NCBI GenBank assembly: GCA_964537285.1
Contig: CAZHZT010000020.1
Coordinates: 1 to 61,503, forward strand
DNA from: CAZHZT01 sp964537285
GTDB lineage: Bacteria > Bacteroidota > Bacteroidia > Chitinophagales > Saprospiraceae
Length of the DNA stretch: 61,503 nucleotides
Reading direction: 5' to 3'
The position numbers and the translations under genes are program-made. Positions 53,255 to 61,472 of the stretch are shown here, piece by piece (position 1 is the stretch's first letter; each line of letters starts with the position of its first letter). Below the pieces are notes generated by a model. The model was given only the letters and a program-made list of their open reading frames with translations, made no database searches and was not told the origin of the DNA.

Positions 53255-54769
53255 ATGTCATCTTTTACCTTGAATCTTTATTTCTTGACCTTAAATTTTT
53301 TTCTTTTGGTATCATTTAAACACTTAGGTCTTTCAAACCAAATTTTGAAAGTTATCACAGAGCTTGGTTTTGAAAAACCAAGTGAAATTCAAGCACAAGC
53401 CATTCCCCAACTCCTTGACGGCTTTTGTGATTTTATCGGCTTAGCACAAACAGGTACCGGTAAAACAGCTGCCTTTGGACTGCCCCTTCTCGAACGCGTC
53501 GATCCTCTTCAACCTACTACCCAAGCGCTTATCCTGGCTCCAACCCGAGAACTAGGGCAGCAAATTGCAGAGCAACTGGAAATCTTTAGCAAATATCTGG
53601 ATCAGGTAAATGTTCTGGCTGTTTATGGTGGAGCCTCCATTTCCACTCAAATCAAAGCTCTAAGAAAGCCCCAACATGTCATCATTGCTACTCCTGGTCG
53701 CCTGCTGGATCTTATTCAGCGCAAATCCATTAACCTGGAACGCTTGAAATTCCTCGTTCTGGACGAAGCAGATGAAATGCTCAATATGGGTTTTCAGGAG
53801 GATCTGGATAAAATATTGAGTTATACGCCTGAGCACAAGATGGTCTGGCTTTTTTCAGCAACCATGTCTCATGAAATTAGCCGAATCGTTAAGAAGTACA
53901 TGGACGATCCGATCGAGGTGAAACTCAACCGGAAAAATGAAGTCAATAAAAATATTGAGCATCAGTATACACTGGTAAGGCCTTCAGATAAGGCGCAGGC
54001 TCTGGTCCGCTTTTTAGATGTCGATCCGGAAATGCGCGGCGTTGTTTTTTGCCGTACAAAACGAGATACACAAGAACTGGCAGATATGCTCATTCATCGG
54101 AACTACAAGGTGGATGCTCTCCACGGCGATCTGACCCAACGTCAACGTGATAAGGTTATGCGTCAGTTTAAAGCCAAAGATCTTCAGGTCCTTGTCGCTA
54201 CCGATATTGCTGCCAGAGGGATTGATGTGGATGATCTTTCCCATGTTTTTCATTTTGCCCTGCCAGATGATATGGCTTACTACACACATCGAAGTGGCCG
54301 GACTGCAAGAGCGGGTAAAAAAGGGGTTTCTATTGCTTTCATCGGTTCGCGTGATCGATTCCGAATTGATTGGCTTTCAAGACAATTAGGCATTTCATTC
54401 AAGAAAATACTCATACCTAATGCTCAGGATGTTTATAATAGCCGCATCGAAAAATGGGGTCAGCAAATATTAGAAAAACATCCTAACGGCAAACTGAATC
54501 CAAAACTCCTGGATAAAGTTAGCGATCTCTTTGAAGATCTTTCAAAAAGTGAACTGATCGAAAAGTTACTAGCTTACGAAATTGAAAAGTTTGGTATCGG
54601 TTCCTCGAAAGATCTGAATGATTCTGAAGAAAGAGATCGAAGGGGCGGACAACTTGGAGGACGCGACAATCGCGACAATCGGTCCTATAGAGGTGATCGA
54701 AAATCCTACAAAAAGAAAGGTTCGGGTTCAGGCAAGGGAAAAAAATATTATAGTAAAAAAAGGAAGTAA
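53255..54769 (+). CDS. DEAD-box RNA helicase
   Basis: An ATP-dependent RNA helicase. Motifs in order: Q motif GFEKPSEIQAQAIP, motif I AQTGTGKT, PTRELGQQ, TPGRLLD, motif II DEAD, motif III SAT, DIAARGIDVDD and motif VI HRSGRTARAG. A basic glycine-rich C-terminal tail follows (GGRDNRDNRSYRGDRK, then KKKGSGSGKGKK). It belongs to the CsdA/DbpA/RhlE-type group acting in ribosome assembly or RNA decay; which one is not clear. The ATG at 53255 has an AAAAGG-type upstream sequence but adds 17 hydrophobic residues. A TTG at 53306 would give the more usual start just before SFKHLGL. GATCTTTG at 53206-53213 is a weak promoter box. Confidence 0.95.
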   Translation: MSSFTLNLYFLTLNFFLLVSFKHLGLSNQILKVITELGFEKPSEIQAQAIPQLLDGFCDFIGLAQTGTGKTAAFGLPLLERVDPLQPTTQALILAPTRELGQQIAEQLEIFSKYLDQVNVLAVYGGASISTQIKALRKPQHVIIATPGRLLDLIQRKSINLERLKFLVLDEADEMLNMGFQEDLDKILSYTPEHKMVWLFSATMSHEISRIVKKYMDDPIEVKLNRKNEVNKNIEHQYTLVRPSDKAQALVRFLDVDPEMRGVVFCRTKRDTQELADMLIHRNYKVDALHGDLTQRQRDKVMRQFKAKDLQVLVATDIAARGIDVDDLSHVFHFALPDDMAYYTHRSGRTARAGKKGVSIAFIGSRDRFRIDWLSRQLGISFKKILIPNAQDVYNSRIEKWGQQILEKHPNGKLNPKLLDKVSDLFEDLSKSELIEKLLAYEIEKFGIGSSKDLNDSEERDRRGGQLGGRDNRDNRSYRGDRKSYKKKGSGSGKGKKYYSKKRK

Positions 54770-54925
54770 TGATGCTGTCTCATAAGTAGGTTCGTTGCGC
54801 ATGGCAGGAAATTTTCTTTTTTGAGAGGCGTTCTTTTTTTAAAATTTTAAAAAAAGAACGCCTCTCAAAAGAAAATACTCCTCCCGAGCCAAACGAATTA
54901 CTTGTGAGACAGCCTCATTACCTCC
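54762..54925. repeat. Long inverted repeat with insertion-sequence-like ends (about 164 bp)
   Basis: The left end GTAATGATGCTGTCTCATAA and the right end (complement reads GTAATGAGGCTGTCTCACAA) pair, as do the inner arms GAGAGGCGTTCTTTTTTTAA. The GGCTGTCTCA termini resemble ends of some transposons. It overlaps the helicase stop codon and can act as its terminator. Confidence 0.7.
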
Positions 54926-54947
54926 TTTTAAAGAAAACCAGAATACT

Positions 54948-55112
54948 ATGAAAAGTCTGAAAACGTCTATCACCATAGAGGCGGCACCCTCTGTTGTTTG
55001 GGATATCCTAATGGATTTTGAAGCTTACCCCGATTGGAATCCCTTCATTAAAAACAGCTTGCCTCCAGACAAAATCTCCTTATTTATTATAATTACTTCT
55101 TCAAAGAGTTAA
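54948..55112 (+). pseudogene. SRPBCC/polyketide-cyclase-type gene remnant
   Basis: A 54-residue frame starting MKSLKTSITIEAAPSVVWDI and reading on to 'DFEAYPDWNPFIKN' matches the first 36 residues or so of SRPBCC (START-like) proteins. The family is usually about 140-150 residues. After that point the sequence is unrelated and the frame ends inside the 3' end of the opposite-strand gene. The 3' two-thirds have been lost, apparently by a deletion or rearrangement near 55060. The inverted repeat just upstream may mark the event. Confidence 0.75.
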
Positions 55113-56727
55113 TGATTTCCTCTTGACGAATTACATGAAGGGTAAGCTCTTCTACTTTTTCCAATAATTTCATAGAAAGTGTAGCCAGGCTCATTCCGTT
55201 TTCTTTCATTGCAGTACCAGAAGGAACACCAGGAAGGTGTTTGTTAGCATTGATGAAAGCCTTTACCTCTGAAAGTGGGCTTAGGTTGTAGTCAGCAGCA
55301 AACACATAGTCTGCTGGCTTTAGAGAAGTGCCGTTCAGTATTAAATCACCAGTTGCTGCATCAAGATGAACGGTTACATCACCTGCAGCGTTCAATAATC
55401 TAACGTCACCATTGCTATCGTTGCCTCCAAGGGTAATGTTTCCATCACCACCGTCAATAAATACCGTTTGGAAACCGGTAGCATTTTTCAGCGTAACATC
55501 GCCTTGAGTACCAGAACCTCCAAGGTAGAAGTTACCATAACCTGCATCGAGGTGTGCTGTTAATCCACCTTCAGCATTTAGCATGCGAATATCGCCATTG
55601 CTGCCATTTCCACCCATTGTAATGTTTCCGCTACCACCGTCTAGATGAAGGGTTTGAGAGCCTTCGCCATTTTTCAACACAACATCTCCCTGAGTACCTG
55701 CACCTCCCATGTGAAGGTTACCCGTTTCACCGTCGATATGTACCGTAAGGCCACCTTCAGCGCTCAATAAGCGAGCATCGCCATTACTGCCATTGCCTCC
55801 CAGAGTAATGTTACCGCTGCCACCATCAATGTGAACGGTTTGAGAACCATTGCCATTTTTTAGCACAGCATCTCCCTGAGAACCCGCACCACCAAGGTGA
55901 AGATTACCGTTTTCACCATCGATATGTACAGTAAGACCACCAGTTGCATTTAATAAGCGAGCATCACCGTTGCTTCCATTGCTGCCCAGTGTGATGTTGC
56001 CGCTGCCACCATCAATATGAACGGTTTGAGAGCCATGTCCATTTTTAAGAACAACATCTCCCTGAGAACCCGCACCACCAAGGTGAAGATTGCCATTTTC
56101 ACCATCGATGTGTACCGTGAGGCCACCGTCTGCATTTAACAAGCGAGCATCACCATTACTGCCATTACTACCTAGTGTGATGTTTCCACTACCGCCATCA
56201 ATATGTACTGTTTGAGAGCCTCTTCCATTTAAAAGAACAGCATCTCCTTGAGTGCCTGCACCTCCAAATACTACATTACCTGTTTCTCCGTCCAGGTGAA
56301 TACTTACTCCGCCATCTTTCGTTTTTACTCTTACATCACCGTTGTGGCCTACGCCACCTAAGCTAATATTACCGGAACCCCCATCGATATGAACGCCTGT
56401 GTTTCCGTTGGTGTCCAAAAGAATAACATCACCTTGGGATCCAGCACCTCCCAGTTTAAGGTTACCAGAACCACCATCGATGTGTACTCTCATTTTTCCC
56501 TCATCGTCCATCAATCTAATATCGCCATTGCTGCCATTTCCACCTGCGTGGATGTTTCCATCGCCACCATCCAGGTGAATGGTTTGCGTGCCGTCTTCTT
56601 TGCAAAGAGAGATATCTCCCTGAGCGCCTTGACCGCCCAATTTAATGTTTGCGGAATTGCCAATAAGGCTACCAGTCGTCTGCCCTGCTTCATTTTGCAG
56701 ACTAATTTCGTTGAAGTTGTTTGACAT
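55093..56727 (-). CDS. Beta-repeat (31-residue) protein with endosialidase-chaperone-like C terminus
   Basis: A 544-residue protein composed of 14 tandem 31-residue repeats of the form GN(I/L)xLGGxGSxGDxxLxN, then xGxxTVHIDGG. They alternate in two types, so the true period is 62 residues. Such glycine- and aspartate-rich repeats predict an elongated beta-solenoid or trimeric fibre. The last 75 residues ('LSEVKAFINANKHLPGVPS', then 'LLEKVEELTLHVIRQEEII') match the C-terminal region common in Bacteroidota tail-fibre-like proteins. No signal peptide is present, so export would need a phage-like or other route, or the protein stays inside. An R1 element starts 30 bp upstream of the ATG. Confidence 0.82.
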   Translation of the reverse strand: MSNNFNEISLQNEAGQTTGSLIGNSANIKLGGQGAQGDISLCKEDGTQTIHLDGGDGNIHAGGNGSNGDIRLMDDEGKMRVHIDGGSGNLKLGGAGSQGDVILLDTNGNTGVHIDGGSGNISLGGVGHNGDVRVKTKDGGVSIHLDGETGNVVFGGAGTQGDAVLLNGRGSQTVHIDGGSGNITLGSNGSNGDARLLNADGGLTVHIDGENGNLHLGGAGSQGDVVLKNGHGSQTVHIDGGSGNITLGSNGSNGDARLLNATGGLTVHIDGENGNLHLGGAGSQGDAVLKNGNGSQTVHIDGGSGNITLGGNGSNGDARLLSAEGGLTVHIDGETGNLHMGGAGTQGDVVLKNGEGSQTLHLDGGSGNITMGGNGSNGDIRMLNAEGGLTAHLDAGYGNFYLGGSGTQGDVTLKNATGFQTVFIDGGDGNITLGGNDSNGDVRLLNAAGDVTVHLDAATGDLILNGTSLKPADYVFAADYNLSPLSEVKAFINANKHLPGVPSGTAMKENGMSLATLSMKLLEKVEELTLHVIRQEEIINSLKK

Positions 56728-56757
56728 TGTGGAAATTATTTAATGTTAAGAATTTAC

Positions 56758-56866
56758 GTTCTTTGACAAATTGTGTGGAACTTCAAAATGATACGCCTTG
56801 AATGCCCTTGTGGCTGAAAGGTTTATCATTTTGAAGTTCCATTTCTCACAATTTATGTCAGAGAAC
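56758..56866 (+). mobile_element. R1 inverted-repeat element (109 bp) upstream of the beta-repeat gene
   Basis: Complete copy with perfect 8-bp target duplications AGAATTTA at 56749-56756 and 56868-56875, each separated from the element ends by one base. Confidence 0.92.
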
Positions 56867-57046
56867 TAGAATTTATAAGCAAGTTTACGCAAGAAAAGGT
56901 TGCTGGGGGGTGAATGGAGTATTAAATTTGTATTAACAATCTTGGTACTTCGGTTTTCATTTACGCCTTTAAGACTGGTGTTTTTTTATTAGTAACAGAT
57001 AAGCCTGATTTAATACTTACTTGATAATCGCTGAAACCTACTTCAT

Positions 57047-57515
57047 ATGAAAAATTCTGAACAAAGAACATCCTACCCGGAATTGCGGTGGCTGGATACC
57101 ACTGCTGAAATTCTTGACAATCGATTCCGCATTCCGGGTACAAATATCCGTTTTGGGCTGGATTCTATCATTGGCCTTTTTCCATATGTCGGAGATGTCT
57201 TTACTTTTTTTTGTAGGGGGCTTCCTCATCATTGTCATGTCTAGAAAAGGAGCTAGCGGTATGCTTGTTCTCAAAATGGTTTTTAATTTATGGATAGATT
57301 GAGCGATAGGAACAATCCCATTACTCGGTGATCTCTTTGATTTTCGCTATCGGGCGAATCTACGAAATGTGAATCTCCTTAAAGAACATTATGACGAGGG
57401 CAGGCATCAAGGCAGTGCGTGGTGGGTTGTTTTCTTGATTTTGATAGTGTTATTGTGTTTGGTCGGTTTGTCCGTTTATGTGATATGGCGGGTTTTATAC
57501 TGGATCGTAACCTGA
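57047..57515 (+). pseudogene. DUF4112 membrane protein gene with frameshift and nonsense mutation
   Basis: The first frame reads 'LDNRFRIPGTNIRFGLDSI', then 'GLFPYVGDVFTFF', the DUF4112 core. At the T-run near 57195-57212 the frame shifts, and the protein continues in another frame as 'VGGFLIIVMSRKGASGMLVL' to NLWID. There a TGA at 57300-57302 interrupts it. The same frame then resumes as 'AIGTIPLLGDLFDFRYRAN', then 'LRNVNLLKEH', and ends with a hydrophobic helix. The intact protein would be about 155 residues with membrane segments. Two independent lesions make this a true pseudogene. Confidence 0.85.
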
Positions 57516-57836
57516 AAAAGGCCGCCTCTTTCCTTATGTTTTCGGTTTTTTGGGTTAGGAAAGAGACGGCAGAATCCGGCTTTATGAGGTTAAGCTTGTT
57601 TTGCAACTTAGCTTAATTAGGTTTCGTTCTTTTATCCTAAGAAAATGAAGTTGCGTTACTTAATTCAAAATTCTTTTTTGAATTAAGTACTCTTGAACCT
57701 TTAAAAAACAACTTCGACTTTTTGACTGCTTGTTTTGGTATTTTGCCTCGTTGCGAATACTTGCCGTAGCCTCCATCTCAATGTCGTCAACGTAAGCTTT
57801 TTTTGCCTGGCGCTTTAGCGCCAGGTGTAATGTCGG
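57516..57836. other. Non-coding region after the DUF4112 pseudogene
   Basis: Holds the terminator at 57521 and the start of the hairpin cluster at 57806. TACTTAATTCAAAA pairs with TTTTGAATTAAGTA at 57658-57689. No gene seen. Confidence 0.5.
57521..57570 (+). terminator. Hairpin terminator after the DUF4112 pseudogene
   Basis: GCCGCCTCTTTCCT and AGGAAAGAGACGGC pair with one mismatch around a 22-base loop, five bases after the terminal TGA. Confidence 0.7.
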
Positions 57837-57944
57837 TATTTGTCGGGGCTTTAGCCCATTAAGCAACTGCAGAACAAGTATATTAATAACAAAAGGGCTA
57901 AAGCCCACGCTGATCGTTATTTCTCCCGGCACTGAAGTGCCGGG
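57806..57944. repeat. Cluster of four REP-like short palindromes
   Basis: CCTGGCGCTTTAGCGCCAGG (57806), GGGCTTTAGCCC (57846), GGGCTAAAGCCC (57895) and CCCGGCACTGAAGTGCCGGG (57925). The second and third are mirror images, so the set forms a larger inverted unit of about 140 bp. Short palindromes of this kind recall REP sequences. Confidence 0.7.
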
Positions 57945-58000
57945 CAATAAAGAGCTTAAGTTGCTAGCATTAATCGTTAGCCTTTAATCATCAAACGCAT

Positions 58001-58837
58001 TTATAGCTGAACATGGATATGATCGTCGTGCCTTACAGAAGCACAGCCATGAAATCTTACTTTCGGATTATTCTGTAAACCCAGGCGCTGCTTAAGGTGA
58101 GGTTCGATGAAAATCTTTTTTACTTCAGGCAGTTTAGATAATTCCCGAATAAGTTTTGTATTAAGTGCTTGATCAAAGGAGTATTTTTTTAAGATTTTCT
58201 GTGAAGTCCATTTTTGTAGTAAACTATACTGGAAATATCCTGATGCTTCGCATAGCTTTGGCTGGTTTTTTTCCCCTGTCCCGGGGCTTTCAACAACACC
58301 ATATCCATGAAAGGAAAGACCTTTGTTCAAAAGAGTATGGGTCGATTTATTCCTGTAAATAAAGGCGAGGTCAATTTTTTCTCCATCATCATGACTTTTA
58401 TGCGGCAAAAGGGGAAATCCTTCGAAAAAGGGAAAGTTGCAATCGAGGTAAACCAATATTATCCTTTCTTTTTTCATCTTGCTGGCTGTTTTTAAAATAG
58501 CCCTTTTCAGTACAGGCTTTACATAATGGCGATTGGCTAGAAAGGTGAACCAGTTGGCTGGTTTAATAGCCATGGATTTTTCTTTAAAAACGGGCATGGG
58601 AACGCGCCCATATCGTTTGGCAAGAGGCGGGACGATCAAGACACAAAAAGCCGTGTAGTAAGCCAGGAAAACGAATAGAAGAAAGCTTGTTTGAAAAAAA
58701 GAATTCTTAAATGGTTTTCGCAGCAGTGCTCTAAAGGGGATGAAACTCAAGTATAGCAATCCACCTATTTGCGTAATTAATGTCAATAACAGGGTTAGTG
58801 TCAGGTCTCTACCAATTCTCAGCAATTTTTTTAGCAT
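58001..58837 (-). CDS. Predicted membrane-anchored LAS-type metallopeptidase
   Basis: About 278 residues. I chose ATG 58837 because the upstream extension runs into an R4 repeat fragment. Two hydrophobic segments lie near the N terminus, then a soluble domain. It contains 'HKSHDDGEKIDLAF' (the HxxGxxxD zinc-site pattern of LAS peptidases) and ends in RHDDHIHVQL (the HxH motif). These match the MepA/VanY-type murein or D-Ala-D-Ala peptidases in order, so a peptidoglycan-cleaving role is likely. Overall similarity outside the motifs is low and the family call is inference. Confidence 0.65.
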   Translation of the reverse strand: MLKKLLRIGRDLTLTLLLTLITQIGGLLYLSFIPFRALLRKPFKNSFFQTSFLLFVFLAYYTAFCVLIVPPLAKRYGRVPMPVFKEKSMAIKPANWFTFLANRHYVKPVLKRAILKTASKMKKERIILVYLDCNFPFFEGFPLLPHKSHDDGEKIDLAFIYRNKSTHTLLNKGLSFHGYGVVESPGTGEKNQPKLCEASGYFQYSLLQKWTSQKILKKYSFDQALNTKLIRELSKLPEVKKIFIEPHLKQRLGLQNNPKVRFHGCASVRHDDHIHVQL

Positions 58838-58871
58838 AAGCAATCTGTTTTGTATCTTTAGTACTTTGTAA

Positions 58872-58935
58872 GCTAAGTTAATGAATGTTTTGAACGAAGG
58901 GTTTTTTTTCAACTTCGTTCAAAGCCTGAGGAAAA
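58872..58935. repeat. R4 element fragment
   Basis: CTAAGTTAATGAATGTTTTGAACGAAGG matches, read in parts, the complement of the right arm of the R4 copy at 43399-43556. The remainder (ACTTCGTT..AAAGCCT) matches that copy's left inner part. Confidence 0.6.
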
Positions 58936-59052
58936 AAGGACAAGTAAAATGGGTAGGGTATTATTTTCCTGATACCTTATTATTATAATCAATAAATGCA
59001 CGAGACTAAATAAATTCTACAACACCACAAAAATGCTTAAAATTATTTTCTA

Positions 59053-60552
59053 ATGAAATGGCAAAACCCTTTACCAATTCTTTTTCTTCTGTTTTTCTAT
59101 GGCACTACAACAAATGCTCAAAATCACGAAGTTGCCTGGATTAAAAATATTGGCGGAAACAGCGAAGATATTTTCACCGATCTAAAACCATCACTTAATG
59201 GCGGTTACATTGGTCTGATTCGATCTCGCTCAACAGATGGTATATTTGAAGGTAATTATGGAAAAAGAGATACTTATCTTGTAGAAGTAGATGAAAATGG
59301 CGAAACCATGTGGTCTAAAAACTATGGGGGAGAAGAAAGTGAATGGCCTTCTATTTTACTTCCTACTTGTGATGGTTACATTGTATCGGCCAATACTCAA
59401 TCCAACCTGTTGAATGGTCACGAACATAAAGGTTCCAGAGATTCCTGGATCTTTAAAGTGGATAAAGAGGGTGATATCCAATGGGAAGTCGTTTTGGGAG
59501 GATCCGGATTTGATGCCCCACCGATTATCCGTCCTTATGGAGAAAATGGTTGCATCGCTTTCATTACGACCCGATCCAACGACGGAGACTTTCAGCTTGA
59601 TGAGGCCCCGGGCGTATCCACGTCTTGGCTATTAAAGATTAATGGGGATGGGGAGATCTTATCGAAAAAACAAATTCCGGAACTGAATGGCATCGGGGTG
59701 GGGAATTTCTTAATTCGAGATGATGGCTACATTTATGGTTCCTCCGTAGACGGGGAGTCATTTCAGGATTATGACCTGGTTCTTTTTAAATGCACGCTTT
59801 CCGGTGAAATGATTTGGCAGCGTACGATTGGTGGTTCGCGTAATGAGAGCGGCGGCTTTTTGTACCCTATTGATGAAGAAACTTTTTTCGTGACAGGCTG
59901 GACGGAGTCCGACGATCTTGATGTTCCTCAGGAACTAGGCTTTTTGGATACGTGGGTGCTGGTGGTTAATAATGATGGAGAAGTCCTAAGGCAGCGATTA
60001 ATAGGAGGAGATAATCTCGATTATTTTTCACATCTGGAAAGAAATACCAAAGGGGAATTTTTAATCGGCCTTAAAGGGAGCGGCATTGATACTTTTGATA
60101 TTCCCAATTATTCCATGTGTATTTTTAAGATTTCTACCTCCCTCGAATTATCTGACCCCATCGTGCTGGATATTGATTCGGTGCAAAATGAACTTGGGGA
60201 GTTTGTGTCTTTACGGGAAGACCATATCATGTTGAGCATTGGTAATGTTACCAATAGCGACTACTCGGATGAGGTTTACTTAGGTCGAATTGATTATTTG
60301 AACGCTCCCAAGCCCAAGCGCCATTTTTCGGTTTACCCGAACCCTGGCAGGAACTGCGTGAAAGTTTCTACCTTTGAGGAATATCCGGTAAACATTAATT
60401 TTTATAACACCATCGGGCAGTTTGTGCATCAGGAACAACTTATCGGACCTTTGCAACATCTTAGTTTTGAACATCTAAATCCGGGTATTTACATGATTAC
60501 CATAGAAGGGAAAGAGGAAGAACCTGAGCCGGTGAAGTTTTTCGTCCACTAG
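59053..60552 (+). CDS. Secreted beta-propeller-like protein with T9SS type A sorting domain
   Basis: A 499-residue protein with signal peptide residues 1-22 (ending TTTNAQ). Repeated segments such as 'GDIQWEVVLGGSGFDAP', 'GEMIWQRTIGGSRNESG' and 'GEVLRQRLIGGDNLDYF' form a propeller of about 60-residue blades. The last 75 residues (FSVYPNPGRNCVKVSTF, then LNPGIYMITIEGKE) are a T9SS type A sorting domain. It is comparable to the protein at 73-1665. Its stop codon TAG is the first triplet of an R3 repeat. The function is unknown. Confidence 0.88.
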   Translation: MKWQNPLPILFLLFFYGTTTNAQNHEVAWIKNIGGNSEDIFTDLKPSLNGGYIGLIRSRSTDGIFEGNYGKRDTYLVEVDENGETMWSKNYGGEESEWPSILLPTCDGYIVSANTQSNLLNGHEHKGSRDSWIFKVDKEGDIQWEVVLGGSGFDAPPIIRPYGENGCIAFITTRSNDGDFQLDEAPGVSTSWLLKINGDGEILSKKQIPELNGIGVGNFLIRDDGYIYGSSVDGESFQDYDLVLFKCTLSGEMIWQRTIGGSRNESGGFLYPIDEETFFVTGWTESDDLDVPQELGFLDTWVLVVNNDGEVLRQRLIGGDNLDYFSHLERNTKGEFLIGLKGSGIDTFDIPNYSMCIFKISTSLELSDPIVLDIDSVQNELGEFVSLREDHIMLSIGNVTNSDYSDEVYLGRIDYLNAPKPKRHFSVYPNPGRNCVKVSTFEEYPVNINFYNTIGQFVHQEQLIGPLQHLSFEHLNPGIYMITIEGKEEEPEPVKFFVH

Positions 60553-60567
60553 TTCCTGAAGCACCAG
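60550..60567 (+). repeat. R3 short repeat at the stop codon of the propeller gene
   Basis: TAGTTCCTGAAGCACCAG, one base different from the copy at the NRPS stop codon. Confidence 0.8.
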
Positions 60568-60606
60568 GAAGAAAGTAGAAGGCAATCCACTCATGTATAA
60601 ACTTTC

Positions 60607-61344
60607 TTACTTCCGTCCACTCTCAAGCACATTTTGGAGGATCAAATGGCTGTTCAGGCCTTTAAAATGCTCGAGATGAAGGCGGAAATAATCGATGATT
60701 TGAAGTAAAATATTTTGTCTTTCAGAGCGATGAATAGATAGCAGGTGGCTATTTTCCAGGGAGCAATCCCGGATTAAAGCCATCAGCTTGCTTTGAGAGG
60801 TGTTCAAAGTGTGTAATGAAGCGGCTTCTTCTTCAACAAATAAACCTTCCTGAAGATCGAGTAAAGGAGTTTCCTGGCAACAATCGCCACCGGGAAGAAA
60901 GCCAAGATGATACGCTAATTTTAAAGCGTAAACAAGATGGATATTCGCAAAAGAATATTGGGTTTGATCGAGGAAAATGAAGCTTTCCCGGACGAATTCA
61001 TATAGAGATGGGCCCGGTTCCACGCCCTTAATCGTTTTCTGGCTAAGTTCGGTCATAAATAAACCGACTGCTCCCTTTTTAAAATCAAAAGGCAGGCTGT
61101 TGTATATATACGCTGATTGAACCTCCTTCAGCCTGTTGATCTCCCGGTCTGTACGTTGATAAGCAACGAATTCGATTATAGACATCAAGCTGAGCAAGTT
61201 AGCTTTTGCCTGGCTTTTTCCGCTTCTTACACCCTGAACAATGTAAGTTGCTGGCCCGAATTGATCTGTAAGAATTTCGCAGATCAGCCCGCTTTCCCCG
61301 TATTTTATTGATCGAAGGACTATACCTTGTGCTTTTACCAGCAT
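60607..61344 (-). CDS. recO: DNA repair protein RecO
   Basis: A 245-residue RecO with the N-terminal OB fold ('AQGIVLRSIKYGESGLICEILT', read in parts, then 'GVRSGKSQAKANLLSLM') and the C-terminal helical domain ('LVYALKLAYHLGFLPGG'). It works with RecF and RecR to load RecA on gapped DNA and anneals single strands. The length is normal. It is transcribed away from the R3 palindrome at the window end. Confidence 0.93.
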   Translation of the reverse strand: MLVKAQGIVLRSIKYGESGLICEILTDQFGPATYIVQGVRSGKSQAKANLLSLMSIIEFVAYQRTDREINRLKEVQSAYIYNSLPFDFKKGAVGLFMTELSQKTIKGVEPGPSLYEFVRESFIFLDQTQYSFANIHLVYALKLAYHLGFLPGGDCCQETPLLDLQEGLFVEEEAASLHTLNTSQSKLMALIRDCSLENSHLLSIHRSERQNILLQIIDYFRLHLEHFKGLNSHLILQNVLESGRK

Positions 61345-61436
61345 TTTGTAATGATTCTAGTTCTTTGTAACTTCCAATGTGAGTTCGCTAATTGGCAGAA
61401 CACTCAACTGCTCAATAGTTGCGATTTTTTTATAAA

Positions 61437-61472
61437 TTTAGTTCCTGAAGCACTAGTGCTTCAAGAACTAAA
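61437..61472. repeat. R3 complete palindrome upstream of recO
   Basis: A 36-bp near-perfect palindrome centred on CACTAGTG, with arms TTTAGTTC(C/T)TGAAG. This is the full form of the 18-bp half seen at 49046, 52501 and 60550. Confidence 0.85.
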
